Part shown: piece after piece, positions 33,295-43,252 of the stretch
Layout of the letters: each line of letters opens with the position of its first letter
Position numbering within the stretch: position 1 is the first letter of the stretch
NCBI GenBank assembly: GCA_021396245.1
Contig: WNYE01000049.1
Coordinates: 248,001-312,000, forward strand
Direction: 5' to 3'
Origin: Sporothrix humicola
Taxonomy: Eukaryota; Ascomycota; Sordariomycetes; Ophiostomatales; Ophiostomataceae
Length of the DNA: 64,000 nt
Made by a program: the position numbers and the translations under genes
The notes under the pieces: generated by a model
What the model was told of the DNA's origin: nothing
What the model saw: only the letters and a program-made list of their open reading frames with translations
The model's database searches: none

Positions 33295-33725
33295 ATGGCG
33301 TTGAGCCCGCGTTGCTCACCGCAGGCTATGACTTCTGGAAAGCATCGTCACAAGATGAAGGGCCTTCGTGTCCACCCTGAACGAACTTTTGAGAGCGTCT
33401 CACGCCTTGCATATCGTTTGCATGATACCCCCCAGTCCGTTTCTAATGACGCCCGGCACCGCCGTCGGCTGGTCGCCCTTGTCAGCTCGCCAGCGTAAGC
33501 TTTTTTCTATACGCCGACAACCATAACATCGCTGCCGAGTGGATAAATCGGGAGGAGTGCGCCAAGGTGTGGAGAAACCTGTGCCATCTGAGAGAGAAGA
33601 ACGAGGATGCACACGGTGGGAAGGTGATGTTCCCGGAAGCTCCTTTCTTTGCCGTGAAAGATATACTGTTTAATATTCCGGTATACGAGGATTACATCGA
33701 TAATCTTTTTGTCACTTTAAGATAA
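33295..33725 (+). pseudogene. Short frameshifted ORF of unknown function
   Basis: An ATG in good context at 33295 opens 67 codons (basic, ending LVALVSSPA) and stops at 33496-33498. A different frame, open from about 33495 to 33725, then reads smoothly as LYADNHNIAAEWINREE to the stop, with protein-like composition (WRNLCHLREK, FFAVKDIL). Together they look like one small gene broken by a single shift near 33495, where a GTAAGC donor-like word also lies. No family is recognised. Confidence 0.4.
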
Positions 33726-34302
33726 ATGCCGGAGGATTTATAAAATATTATTTTAAAGAAACTTTTAAACGAGTAAAACGGCCTGCAACTTAAAACTTTA
33801 TATAAAAACTTTCCTTTTCCCACTAATCCGCCCAAAGACTAACCAAGTCCATCTCGTTTAAACCCAATCAACTTAACTTTAACTAAAAATAATCTCCCTT
33901 CATCCTTCCCCTTACTTTATCCTTAAATAAACCTCCCTCGCCTTTATAAAAGCCAGCGAGGCGACCAGCACAAACATCCCTCAGCCTCCGCCCAACGGAT
34001 CCAGCGAGGACACCCATACCCGGACCTTAGTTCGGTATAATAACGCGGGTAAAGGCCCCTCGAACCCGACTCTTGTCCACCCCGATCTCGAGGAGCGCCT
34101 AGACTAGACTCCCGAACCCATGGACTGCATGACTTCTCAACCACAATCTCTAGTGATGTCCGTCGACATGCTTGACGCTGAGGCCATCCGCCTTGACCTC
34201 GATTCATTCCTTAAAAAAAAAAACCACCTTTTCGATTTTGGCAGACTGGTCGTCAAAGCCGGGGACGCTATAAGAGAACGACCCATGGCAAAAAGCTTTT
34301 AA
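33726..34302. other. A+T-rich, TA-rich spacer
   Basis: The segment 33726-33960 is strongly A+T-rich with many TTTAA/TATAA words, unlike its flanks. Nothing coding is recognised. Confidence 0.35.
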
Positions 34303-34837
34303 GTGATGGGAGGTCGGCCGACTAGCTTGTCAGGGACAACAAACACTAGATATTTTCAAAGCATGGAAGTGGACCCAAGATACTGGTACGAAGAACCAAT
34401 CACGCCGACCAGAGTAACCAGGCGTCGAGTATCTGCGAGTGGATTGGTCGTGAGAGATCTGCTCACAACAAGGGGGCGTTCCAGGCCGACCCCTATGCAG
34501 ACGGAGGATGATTCATCATACGCCCTGTTTGTGGACATCCCTCACCGTGTAGACGAAAACGAGGCGGACGACGCTGGCCACGGCCACAGTCAAGACCAAT
34601 CATATGCAGCTCACAGTGGTACGGCTCACCAAATTACTCAGTGGGGTGTCCAGTACGCCAGCAACTACAAATAAACAGCCACCAGCTATGTTGTCTGGTG
34701 CTGGGCCAACAAAACAGGCTGTCAATAATGGCAAGGGAGTCGAGCTCCATGGTGTGGAGAACAACAAAACGACACCGGGGAAAAGCTCATCAACGCCATC
34801 TGGTAGAATCACTACAAGAAGCCCAGCCTGTCAATAA
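34303..34837 (+). pseudogene. Two overlapping ORF fragments, probably one broken gene
   Basis: 34303-34674 (123 codons; Arg- and acidic-rich, VTRRRVSASG) overlaps 34604-34837 in a second frame (NKQPPAMLSGAGPTKQ...). The second continues the low-complexity, polar character of the first. One frame shift near 34640-34670 would join them. No family is recognised. Confidence 0.3.
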
Positions 34838-36849
34838 CCACCCACCTCGAAGCGGCACACGCTGCCGAAGACGCTCTGCTATGCGTATCTACCGAGTCAT
34901 CTTATACAAACGCACCGCAATGGGGAATGGAAATGGTTCTGGCTGGACCTTGGAAAGTCCTAGCCGACCATGGACGAATAACGTACTAATGGTCGGGCTA
35001 TCCTCATAAGCGGAACTGAACACACAATAAAATGAATGGCCACATGCCACACACGAATCCTTGGTGAAGATAAAACGTCCACCAGCAAGACACTGCTGTT
35101 GATCAATTAATGCCCAAGACAAACTGCGTCAGAAGTGGAGGAAGAGCCAATGGGTCTGATGGCGCATATATGAACATAGAACGGCGCAAACGACCGGCGA
35201 GGGATGGATTTCAACAACTTTGCGGACCTTTCCTAGCCAGTTTATTGTCGTGCGGTTTAATAAGGAGCGGGACTCTCAAGAAAATGCTTCGTTTGATGGC
35301 TTGTCCGAGGCATATGATCTTCTTTCATGCCATTATATGCTGGCAATGCCACCAACAATGAAGCGGTAACTCAAGTCAAGAGTCAAGAGCCAATCAGCCA
35401 AAGGCATGGGTGCCGGAGTAATGTGTCCGCTGTCGGACTGGACAGTGGCAGGTGATCAGTCAATTCCGTTCTGGCCACCAGAACGGCTGCTTCTTTTTTT
35501 TTGGTTTCCAGCCAATTTGGAGACATGCAAGCTCATAAAGTAGGCTTACTTTGAATATGTCAACTCTGACTGTTAGCACCGGTGTTCTGTGCGCCAACAC
35601 ATATCATGGTGGGCTCCAGCGATCACCACTGGCAGACTTCTTTTATCGAATTCCAATCACACAGCATAGAGCATGTTAAGTTTCACTTTCCCTTAAAACG
35701 TAATTCTATGACACGTTGGCTTCGGGAAAACAAGGCGTTGGGCTACAAACCAGTAACAACTTGGAGGCAGAGAATTTCCCTTGCCGAGTAAGAAAATCAA
35801 CTCCGTTGAAGCCTGATTCCATTATCGCAATGAACATCTCATCAACTGCAACTACTCCAGTGCTTTTCACATCTGGAATCCCCCCACTGTAGAGATGGCC
35901 AGAATGCATGACTTGGCCTTCCACAGAATTATATTTATTGTCAAATTCAAACAACCAAGCTATGCACGGCGAGGACGCAGAGCTCCAAGCTGATGTTGAT
36001 TCGGATACCATTCATATATATTATCTTCCACTTAGCCTTGAATAGTAAGAAGCAATTTCTGACAATGTGTTTCAGGGCCTGTTTCTTGCTAGGCGCCAGA
36101 TGGTCCGTTTAAAAGACCAAGGAGAAATAGGGGCAACGTGGTTGTGCAAATTATGATTTCCTCGACATCATAAACCAGCAGGTAAAACTCTTCCTGCATT
36201 TATTATCTTGCGAAACAATAAACACTGGACGTTTGCACATGTCAAACCTGTATTCTCATCAACAACAAGAAGAGAAACTTAAGAAAAAAGCACGCGAGGC
36301 TTCAGACGGCGAACACAAAACTCCCTCTCATCGTCTGAAAGCACAAAACAGCAGTCTCAAAAATGGCCCCGGTTTGGCTTTGTCGAAAACCGACTGTGAC
36401 TCACGGATGCAAATCGCTCCCAATGCAGGGTTCCTCACAAAACTAACTCGGTTGCCGGTTGACAAGCACAATCATAGCAATATTGTCTGCAACGCCGCAT
36501 ACGTTAGCATTACATGGTGCTTTGAAGCTCTTATAACATTGCTGAGCATGCTCAAAATATGTCCCAGCTGAAAAGCGACCTTTGACATAGATATGATAGC
36601 AACTATAAAATTGCTCGATTATCTAGCTACGTGGTTAGTGTGGTGCTATATTTACGAATATTGGAATGTGGATGTGATCACACAATGTAGCCATTCACTA
36701 AAATTGCAACGCAGTTCTGCACAGGGACCTTTCTATCAATGTGCAGGTACATATCATCGTGGTGCTTAAAATTCAAATTGTGTGAAAGATATTTGCCGGC
36801 CATCCGGACGTGGTCATTGACAAATGACTACCGTTGAAAGTTCTATCTC
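34838..36849. other. Gene-poor stretch with decayed frames
   Basis: 2,012 bp. Frames near 35170-35480 and 35585-35790 look partly protein-like but are interrupted by stops. No intact gene, RNA or repeat is recognised. Confidence 0.35.
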
Positions 36850-37383
36850 ATGGTGACCAGCTCTGTACCGTCGAACATCCATGTTGGATTGGGGGTAAGA
36901 GAGAAGAAGTACATACTACTATTGATGGTTGACTACGTTGCAGTCAACACAGACAATAATACAAGATTCACCGGCCTGTGTCAAGCAGTGAAAACACTCT
37001 CTGCAGCTCAAGAGCCAGCGCCTATATTTATGCTGGGTATACCCTCCCACTCCAAGCCTGTGCATGTGGCAGCTGGCTCAATATTCTATGTGGTCAGTAA
37101 GGCCAATGAGAAAGGGTGTCATCACGTGAGCACCTACATAACTTCGGCATGCGATCTAGTGATAGAAACGTATTCTCACAGTTGTCTCAGATATCAGCAA
37201 AGACCCAGATACTCTTACAGAGACTATGTCAGTGCCTCTTCCGTGTCAGCGAGGAATTCTGAGAAGCGTGGAAGAAGTAGTCTGGTGGTGGCAAGAGGGT
37301 CGCCGATGGCGCCCAGGAGTTCATGCTGGGTGCCAGTTTTCTCAAGCTACATGCTTTGGCTAAGGCCATACGGAAGACCTTAA
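36850..37383 (+). other. 177-codon ORF of doubtful status
   Basis: An ATG-started frame inside the decayed block. Its first 110 codons have a mixed globular composition (LLLMVDYVAVNTD; PIFMLGIPSHSKP), while the last 60 are Arg/Ser-rich and look like a wrong frame. A neighbouring frame downstream (ADGAQEFMLGASFLKLHALAK) looks better at 37300-37420. It is most likely a relic with a shift near 37220 rather than a gene. Confidence 0.25.
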
Positions 37384-38599
37384 TAGATGCGGGTTCCGCT
37401 TCAATCTTGGGTTGTTGTACTCCGACGGGACAGCGAGGGATGGACAAAAAGGAATAAAAACGAGATTGCGGCAGACTATGAACGAGCCGCCTTGATTTCA
37501 CTTGACCTAAACTATGCCTCGTCGTTCAGTCTGGAGTACCCATTCTGGTCCCTGTGTGCTAAACACATCGTTAAGGCATGAAAAGGACAGCGCTGTCCTC
37601 TTCATGAAAGGCGGGAAAAGACTGGGTGGTCCATTATGGCGATTTACACCGGCTTGGCCAGTCTATTCCGTTTGCTCAGTTCGGGAGAGTTGACAGGATT
37701 TTCTATGTGGCTAGCACCATTTTCCTGCCTGCCATTGCACATGACCATTACATATTATTTCAACGATGGCGAGTTTAGAATGATGATAAGGCTGTATATT
37801 CACATGCGTAAGTACAAAGAAGCACGCGAGCCATTATTTACACAGGAATGACCAGCTCGGGCTAACAGTTGCAGAAATGTGAGCCTTTGTCGTCGATGGG
37901 TTCTCGCGTCGTTATCATCACCCAATAAGCTTCCAATTTACACAAGGCATGTTCACGAGGAGCGTCTCGCAGCCTTCTGTCTACGGTATGTCGGCCTGCA
38001 CACGGAGCCTGTCTGATATGAAAATCATTCAAGCTATAACGAAGCCGACTCGTCTGATCGGAAAGGAGCTAGGCCGAGTGGGTTGCTTTGGAGTGCAGAG
38101 GATGCCCAGCCCGGGACCAGGTACCTTTTTCTACTAGGCATCGACGAGACCAGCCCAAAAATAGCATGTCCAACCTCAGAACACAACATCATCGAATCGT
38201 TGAAAGATTAATTATAAATTCGTATGATGCTGCGCACACCTGGAAAAAGAAGGAACATTGTAGCTCAACTAAGGCATTTGGATCTGATCCATATCATTGT
38301 GGAACAGATTCAAATCAACCTGTTGATAATTACCGCGGTTATTAAACACTGGGTAATGGAACTGACGAAGATGACAGCTTCACAGACAAGGAAACGTTAC
38401 GCACTACATGCACTTGAAAGGAGAAGCTTGTCAATGATAATAAAGTATTGATTCGAAGACAAACAGAAAGCAGTAAACTATGATAGATAGCATATAGACA
38501 ATGAACGGGGAAACAGTAATAAAAATGCAGGTGTTGAAAACCACGGAATAGAACGGGGAAAATGCTGTGGAAACGGCCGGCAGAAACTGGAGCCACTGT
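37384..38599. other. Gene-poor stretch
   Basis: 1,216 bp of A+T-rich sequence, including the 3' region of the minus-strand gene ending at 38600. No gene is seen. Confidence 0.35.
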
Positions 38600-39464
38600 T
38601 CATCTGATTCTGTCTGGCGTGATGTATGACGTAGTCCCCGAGTTGTATACCCAGACACGCGAACCCTCATACATCCCTTCTTCCCAATCTTTCCGCAACG
38701 TGGACTTTCGGGCTCCCTTTGCGGATTGGATGACGCACTCGTCGGGTCCGAACGAGTGCGGGATAATCTTGACCTTGACAGTCGAGACCCGGTCTTGGAT
38801 ACTGGCACTCTTGTTGATGAAATTGTGCGGCGAGGAAGACGAAGCTGCAGGATCATGATACATTCCATTACCTCCTTCAACCCATGCTGAGGATGCGAGC
38901 GTGCTGCCGGTCCCAGCTGCCTGCCCTCCGCCATGCTGCCCAGATGAGGATGCCATAGGATTGGGGGGAGTGCCACGCCACTGTTGGGTTGCTGAATTTC
39001 CGCCATACTGATGCATATAGGCGCCCGAACCGTGCATCGCTCTGGCACTCTGAGATTGTGTGTGCCCAGCGGCGTTTTGTCCATCAACCCGGGGAGGGTG
39101 GGTGGCCTTTCGCAACGTTCAGGTGGCTCGCATGATATGCAGCACCTTGTCCACGAGCACCAATGTTTCCATCAGCGACTTGCGCTGTATTAGTGTTGCC
39201 CGTCTGCCCAAAAGTATAGCTCGTGTTGGCCGTTGCGACCGGAATGTAAGAGAATGCTTGTCCGGCATTGGCCCACACTCTTTGAGTGTCCGCTTTGATG
39301 TCGTTGACCATGGCATAGAAGCAGACTGCCCTGGGGTCTTTCGCGTCGATGTACTCCGATCGACTACCCCCGATGTTGGGGTTGCCATTGGCCGGCACTA
39401 AAGTTGAGGTGTTGATATCGTAGGTCCAAATGCGAAACGAGTACGTTGCATCGAGCGGAGTTTG
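38600..39464 (-). pseudogene. Hypothetical gene broken by a frameshift
   Basis: The minus-strand frame runs from 39464 (just after a TGA) to a TGA at 39084-39086, reading TYSFRIWTYDI, then SRSEYIDAKDPRAVCFYAMVND. A second frame begins around 39115 and runs to a stop at 38600, reading Ser/Gly/Gln-rich linker and then VKVKIIPHSFGPDECVI, DWEEGMYEGSRVWVY. The two overlap at about 39084-39115 (KGHPPSP versus KATHPPRV), so a single-base change there would make one protein of about 280 residues. No start ATG is evident at the 5' end. No domain is recognised. It may be a recent pseudogene or an assembly error. Confidence 0.45.
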
Positions 39465-40239
39465 TCAATTTTAGGCGCGCACGACTCTCCGTTCTATTTC
39501 GGGCCTCTTTCTGTATTCCAATGCTCCCAGTGCTCCGACGTGGAATGGGCAGCGGATATTTCGTTGCCGCCGCCGCCACAACGGCCGTTCCGGCCGCTGA
39601 CGGCCTTGCATCTTTGGTACACGACCATGACACAACCCCGGTTTCCGCACGCTGCTCAGTGCAATCGGCCCGCACCTGGCTACCGTGTCCATCCGCCTTC
39701 CACATGTAAGCCGCGACGAGGAAAGCCGCCTGCTCGCGTCCGGCGCCCAACAGCTACAGACGCTGCCACCGCGCGACGTTGTGCAGATGCTGCTGCCCTC
39801 GAAGCAGACACTGCGGTCTTTCTCGCACACAGCCGACGGCCACGCGCCAGGAACCGTCTTTTTCGCGGCCCATGCTCGACTTTGGTGCCTTTTTTCCCAG
39901 CTCGAGCGCCTTTGGGTCGACGCCCGCGGCGTTCCCGTGCACGAGAGAGGATAGGGGCCGCATACTGGTTATACTACCACCGTCGCTGTGGGTGCTTCGC
40001 GTGTCCAGCATGGGCATGCTCATTGAGCACCTGGACGGGCACGCCGACGCCGGCGCCGTCGTCGAGGGCCGGTTTCCGAATCTGGAACAGCTGGTAATCG
40101 ACGACCAAGAATACGTTCCAGACACGTTGGGCGGCATTGGGTTGACGCAGGCGACTGACAAGCTGCGTGCCCACGGCGTCGCCATATCCGTCTTTCCATT
40201 GTTGTGGATGGATGGAGAGGAGGACGAGGACGGGGACGA

Positions 40240-40327
40240 CGACAACGAGGACAACGAGGACAACGAGGACAACGAGGACAACGAGGACAACGAGGACAAC
40301 GAGGACAACGAGGACAACGAGGACAAC
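40240..40327 (+). repeat. 9-bp tandem repeat (GAGGACAAC)n
   Basis: At least nine near-perfect units encode Glu-Asp-Asn in the coding frame, and the array runs directly into the N gap, so its length is unknown. In-frame units mean length changes would not break the protein. Confidence 0.9.
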
Positions 40328-40425
40328 NNNNNNNNNNNNNNNNNNNNNNNNNNNNNNNNNNNNNNNNNNNNNNNNNNNNNNNNNNNNNNNNNNNNNNNNN
40401 NNNNNNNNNNNNNNNNNNNNNNNNN
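40328..40425. other. Assembly gap (98 N)
   Basis: The gap begins inside the 9-bp tandem repeat and ends in matching sequence (ACGAGGACCACG), so the assembler probably collapsed or could not span the repeat. The reading frame across it cannot be judged. Confidence 0.98.
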
Positions 40426-40554
40426 ACGAGGACCACGGAGACGGCGCCAAGGGCAAATTACCGCTCAGTGTGTGATTATATTTTACAAGATACAGTACAG
40501 AACAGGAGGACAATCTAAAAGAATATGGGAAACATGACGGAAAGAAGAAAACGA

Positions 40555-42117
40555 TCAAACGGAATTGTTCAGAACGCAGCGAGCACCGTCGTTGGAGGAC
40601 GAGATGGGCCCGTGCGAGGCAATGTATGGCGCCAGGGTCGTCGAGGTGTCAAACGCCCAGATGTAGCCGCTCGCATTGTCCGACGCGTAGATGGTGCCGT
40701 TGTTCATGCCGTACAGCGCGCCAAACGTGACCGTCGCAATGTCGGGAAAGTTTTGCACGACGGTCCACGTGTGCGTGTCCAGGCTCCAGCGCATCAAGTC
40801 GGCGCCGCCGTCGGGGCTTTCCGTACCGATCGTCCACAGGTAGCGGCCCGCCACGGGGATGTATACCCAGTCGTAGATGCGGTGCCCCGTGGCCGCGAGC
40901 GTGCCCGAGCTGAGCACGCTGCCGTACGTCGGGGAGCCCGGCAGCAGGTCGTGCTGGTACCACGACGTCACCTGGCCCGTGGCGTACCAGTAGTTGCCCT
41001 CGTTGTCAAAGTCACCGACAACACCCGCAATGTCCTCGGTGAGCGCGGCCACCTTCTCGGACGTGCCGTCCGCCGTGATGCGCACAATGTAGTTGTTGCC
41101 GGCGTCGCGGCCGTACAGGTAGTTGTCCAGCACGTTGTACCCCAGGGCATTGACCAGCCCCGACGAGCCGACGTCCGCGGCCACTTGGGTGTATTCGCCG
41201 GACGCGAGGTCGATCTGGATGAGGGCCTGGCTCTGGATCAGGTAGCCGTACTTGTCGCACGAGAGAGACGCGCCGCTGCCGCTAACCGTCACGGTCGAGC
41301 ACGCCGCCGCCGACGACAGCGAGGGCGCCTCGGTGATGGTCACGGTGGCGGTGCTGTAGACAACCGACTCGGTCGACGACACCTCGGTGATGGTACTGTA
41401 GACAGTCGACTTGGTCAGCGACACCTCGGTAACGGTGGCCGTCTGTGTCACGTTGGCCGGCTGCGAGACAACAGACACGGTGTGGTTGTAGCCATAGCTC
41501 CGGCTGGTGACCACTGTCACGTAGCTGGTCACTGTGACGGTCTCACCGCCATCTGTGACCGTGTCGGTGACCGTGTCGGTGACCGTGCCAATAACCGTCT
41601 CTGTAACCGTCTCAGTGACCGCTGTGCCGGCACCGGGAAGCGTCTCGGTGACTGTATCCGTGACTGTCTCCAAGACTGTCTCCACTGAGCCGATGCAGGT
41701 ACCGCGGGCGCCGGTGATGGTCGCCATCGTCGTGGAGGGTTTCGGTGTCCAGCAGAATGTCTCCGGGAATGGGCAAGCGCCGCACACATCGCCGTCGCCG
41801 CACGATGTGAACGTTGTGGCTGTGGAGCACCGGGACGACGTGAGCGCCGTGGAGAGCGCGGTGACGGCGCAGACGGTCGGTGCCGCCGTCACAGTCGTGG
41901 TTCGGGCAACACAGTCAAGGCCCGATGCGTCGGAAAAGTCGACGCCGAGCGTCACCACGCCCGTTGTCGTGATCGTGGTGAAGAGCTCCACGAGGATGAC
42001 AATGGCCTCTGTGATGTAGGGCGCCTCGGGGAGTGGCGTGCACAAGGCATCGCCAGCCAGTGCAGTCGGCACTAGTATCGCCCCAACAAAGGGCAGCAGA
42101 CGGGACGGGCGAACCAT
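40555..42117 (-). CDS. Secreted Thr/Val-rich protein with DUF6923-like propeller domain
   Basis: An intact 520-residue frame. Residues 1-21 form a signal peptide with an ALA-G cleavage site. A Cys-containing region (about 25-135; CGDGDVCGACPFPETFC) follows. Then, from about 145 to 265, there is a Thr/Ser/Val stretch of repeated TVTET/TVTDT units with Asn-glycosylation sites. The C-terminal part (about 285-500) starts CDKYGYLIQSQALIQIDL and has repeated GDFDNEGNYW, YDWVYIPV and ALYGMNNGTIYASD blocks. These match my memory of fungal DUF6923 propeller-like domains. It is probably an extracellular or wall-bound protein with an O-mannosylated linker; no GPI signal is obvious. Binding partner unknown. 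Its stop lies 80 bp from the F-box relic's stop. Confidence 0.8.
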   Translation of the reverse strand: MVRPSRLLPFVGAILVPTALAGDALCTPLPEAPYITEAIVILVELFTTITTTGVVTLGVDFSDASGLDCVARTTTVTAAPTVCAVTALSTALTSSRCSTATTFTSCGDGDVCGACPFPETFCWTPKPSTTMATITGARGTCIGSVETVLETVTDTVTETLPGAGTAVTETVTETVIGTVTDTVTDTVTDGGETVTVTSYVTVVTSRSYGYNHTVSVVSQPANVTQTATVTEVSLTKSTVYSTITEVSSTESVVYSTATVTITEAPSLSSAAACSTVTVSGSGASLSCDKYGYLIQSQALIQIDLASGEYTQVAADVGSSGLVNALGYNVLDNYLYGRDAGNNYIVRITADGTSEKVAALTEDIAGVVGDFDNEGNYWYATGQVTSWYQHDLLPGSPTYGSVLSSGTLAATGHRIYDWVYIPVAGRYLWTIGTESPDGGADLMRWSLDTHTWTVVQNFPDIATVTFGALYGMNNGTIYASDNASGYIWAFDTSTTLAPYIASHGPISSSNDGARCVLNNSV

Positions 42118-43252
42118 TTCTTAGACAAGCTTTTGGGCGGTAGCGAGGAGGGCACTGGCAGTAGGAGGCGGTAGGAAAACGGTCTCACGATCTCCAGGGG
42201 AAGAAGAATCGGGTATGGCAGGTATGGCACGTTGGGAAATATGGCAGCCCGTGAGTTGCCTCTTAATTGCTTTATATAAGTACACACGAGGAAGCAATCA
42301 GACGCAGCCCCTGGCACCACAGAGAATCAGTCCAGAGAAATCATCAAAACAGCTGTCGAAAGCGTCTACGTCGCATACATTACGGAGTACTGTAGTTTGC
42401 TTAGACAACAACAACAAAGACCTCGCTATTTCGGTTCCAAGCATACGCAAACAAGCATTGTCAAAGTACTCCGTATCCACAGCCACTGACGTGTTGTGAC
42501 AACGACTTGAAGGACAAAAGACAAGAACAGTTAGCAAGCGTTGTATTCGTTTTGAGAGACAGGGGTCTTGGCGGCTGAGGGCCAATTCTGCACCGAAGCG
42601 AGAACGTGAGCGACCGTTTCTTAACATTTGCGGGATGTTGTGGGGAAGGTCTAGTTATGCTTTAGGTAAAGAAGCAAAAAAAAGGCCGAAGAAGTCTGTG
42701 CGTGAGCAAAAGAAAATTGGCTGATTCTGGGGAAGGAGTTGGGTTCATTAAACTTCAGCTGTCGTTTGTCAATAGATCTGCGTTGGGAACACTTATTTCG
42801 GCAAGCTCGGTGGGGCCCAAGACAAGGCCAGAGGCTCGGGTACTCGTGCCACGCCCAACTTTTCGGGTGGCGTCTGGGTAAGGCGTTGTTAGGACAGAAA
42901 TCTACGAAGGACAAAAAAAAAAAGAAAAAGAGGCAAAATCTGGGAGATATTGCAGACTTTGAGTTAAAATAAAATAAAATAAAAAGTACTATTAAATTGT
43001 ACGGAGTACTTTGTACGTCGTAGAGACAATCACAGCCCAACGGAAACGGCGCCGTCACTAGCCTGCCACCTGAAGTCGACGCCGAGCACATGGCTAGCAT
43101 AAAGTTGCTTGTACTAACGACGAACGAAAGTACTCCCAAGATGAGCCCCACGAAGCAATCTTGTAGTTCTCACACGATTATTTAACATATAAAATACACA
43201 AAACTTTTTTATCCCGTAGCCGTCTCATAATCATCTCAATATAGCAGCATTA
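42118..43252. other. Promoter region of the DUF6923-like gene and 3' region of the Zn2Cys6 gene
   Basis: 1,135 bp. It contains three copies of a TACGGAGTAC-like word (near 42375, 42470 and 43000) and A-rich runs near 42910-42985. Short ORFs show nothing protein-like. Confidence 0.45.
42271..42279 (-). promoter_or_regulatory. Probable TATA box of the DUF6923-like gene
   Basis: The minus strand reads TATATAAA about 155 bp upstream of the start codon at 42117, a good match in sequence and distance. Confidence 0.5.

Larger units (their letters stand above)
39610..40475 (+). pseudogene. F-box/LRR-like gene, 3' portion, with frameshift and assembly gap
   Basis: One frame (about 39610-39940) reads IGPHLATVSIRLPHV and LFSQLERLWVDAR. 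Another (about 39925-40475) continues with GRILVILPPSLWVLRVSS, EGRFPNLEQLVID and KLRAHGVAISVFPLLW. This order (LERLWVD, LPPSLxxLxVSS, FPNLxxxxID, AGV-type end) is common in fungal F-box/LRR proteins after their N-terminal F-box, which is not seen here. The frames meet at about 39910-39950. The C-terminus is an Asn-Glu-Asp repeat cut by 98 N, then DHGDGAKGKLPLSV and a stop. F-box proteins recruit substrates to SCF ubiquitin ligases; this copy is probably broken. Confidence 0.5.

Noticed and set aside
33726..33960. Possible RIP-mutated transposon
   Set aside because: A+T and TA richness is suggestive, but no transposon protein remnant is readable and I cannot compute a RIP index by eye.
40525..41688. 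387-codon ORF on the plus strand opposite the DUF6923-like gene
   Set aside because: Antisense of the repeat-rich secreted gene; the Val/Arg/Gly run is a by-product of the Thr/Val repeats.
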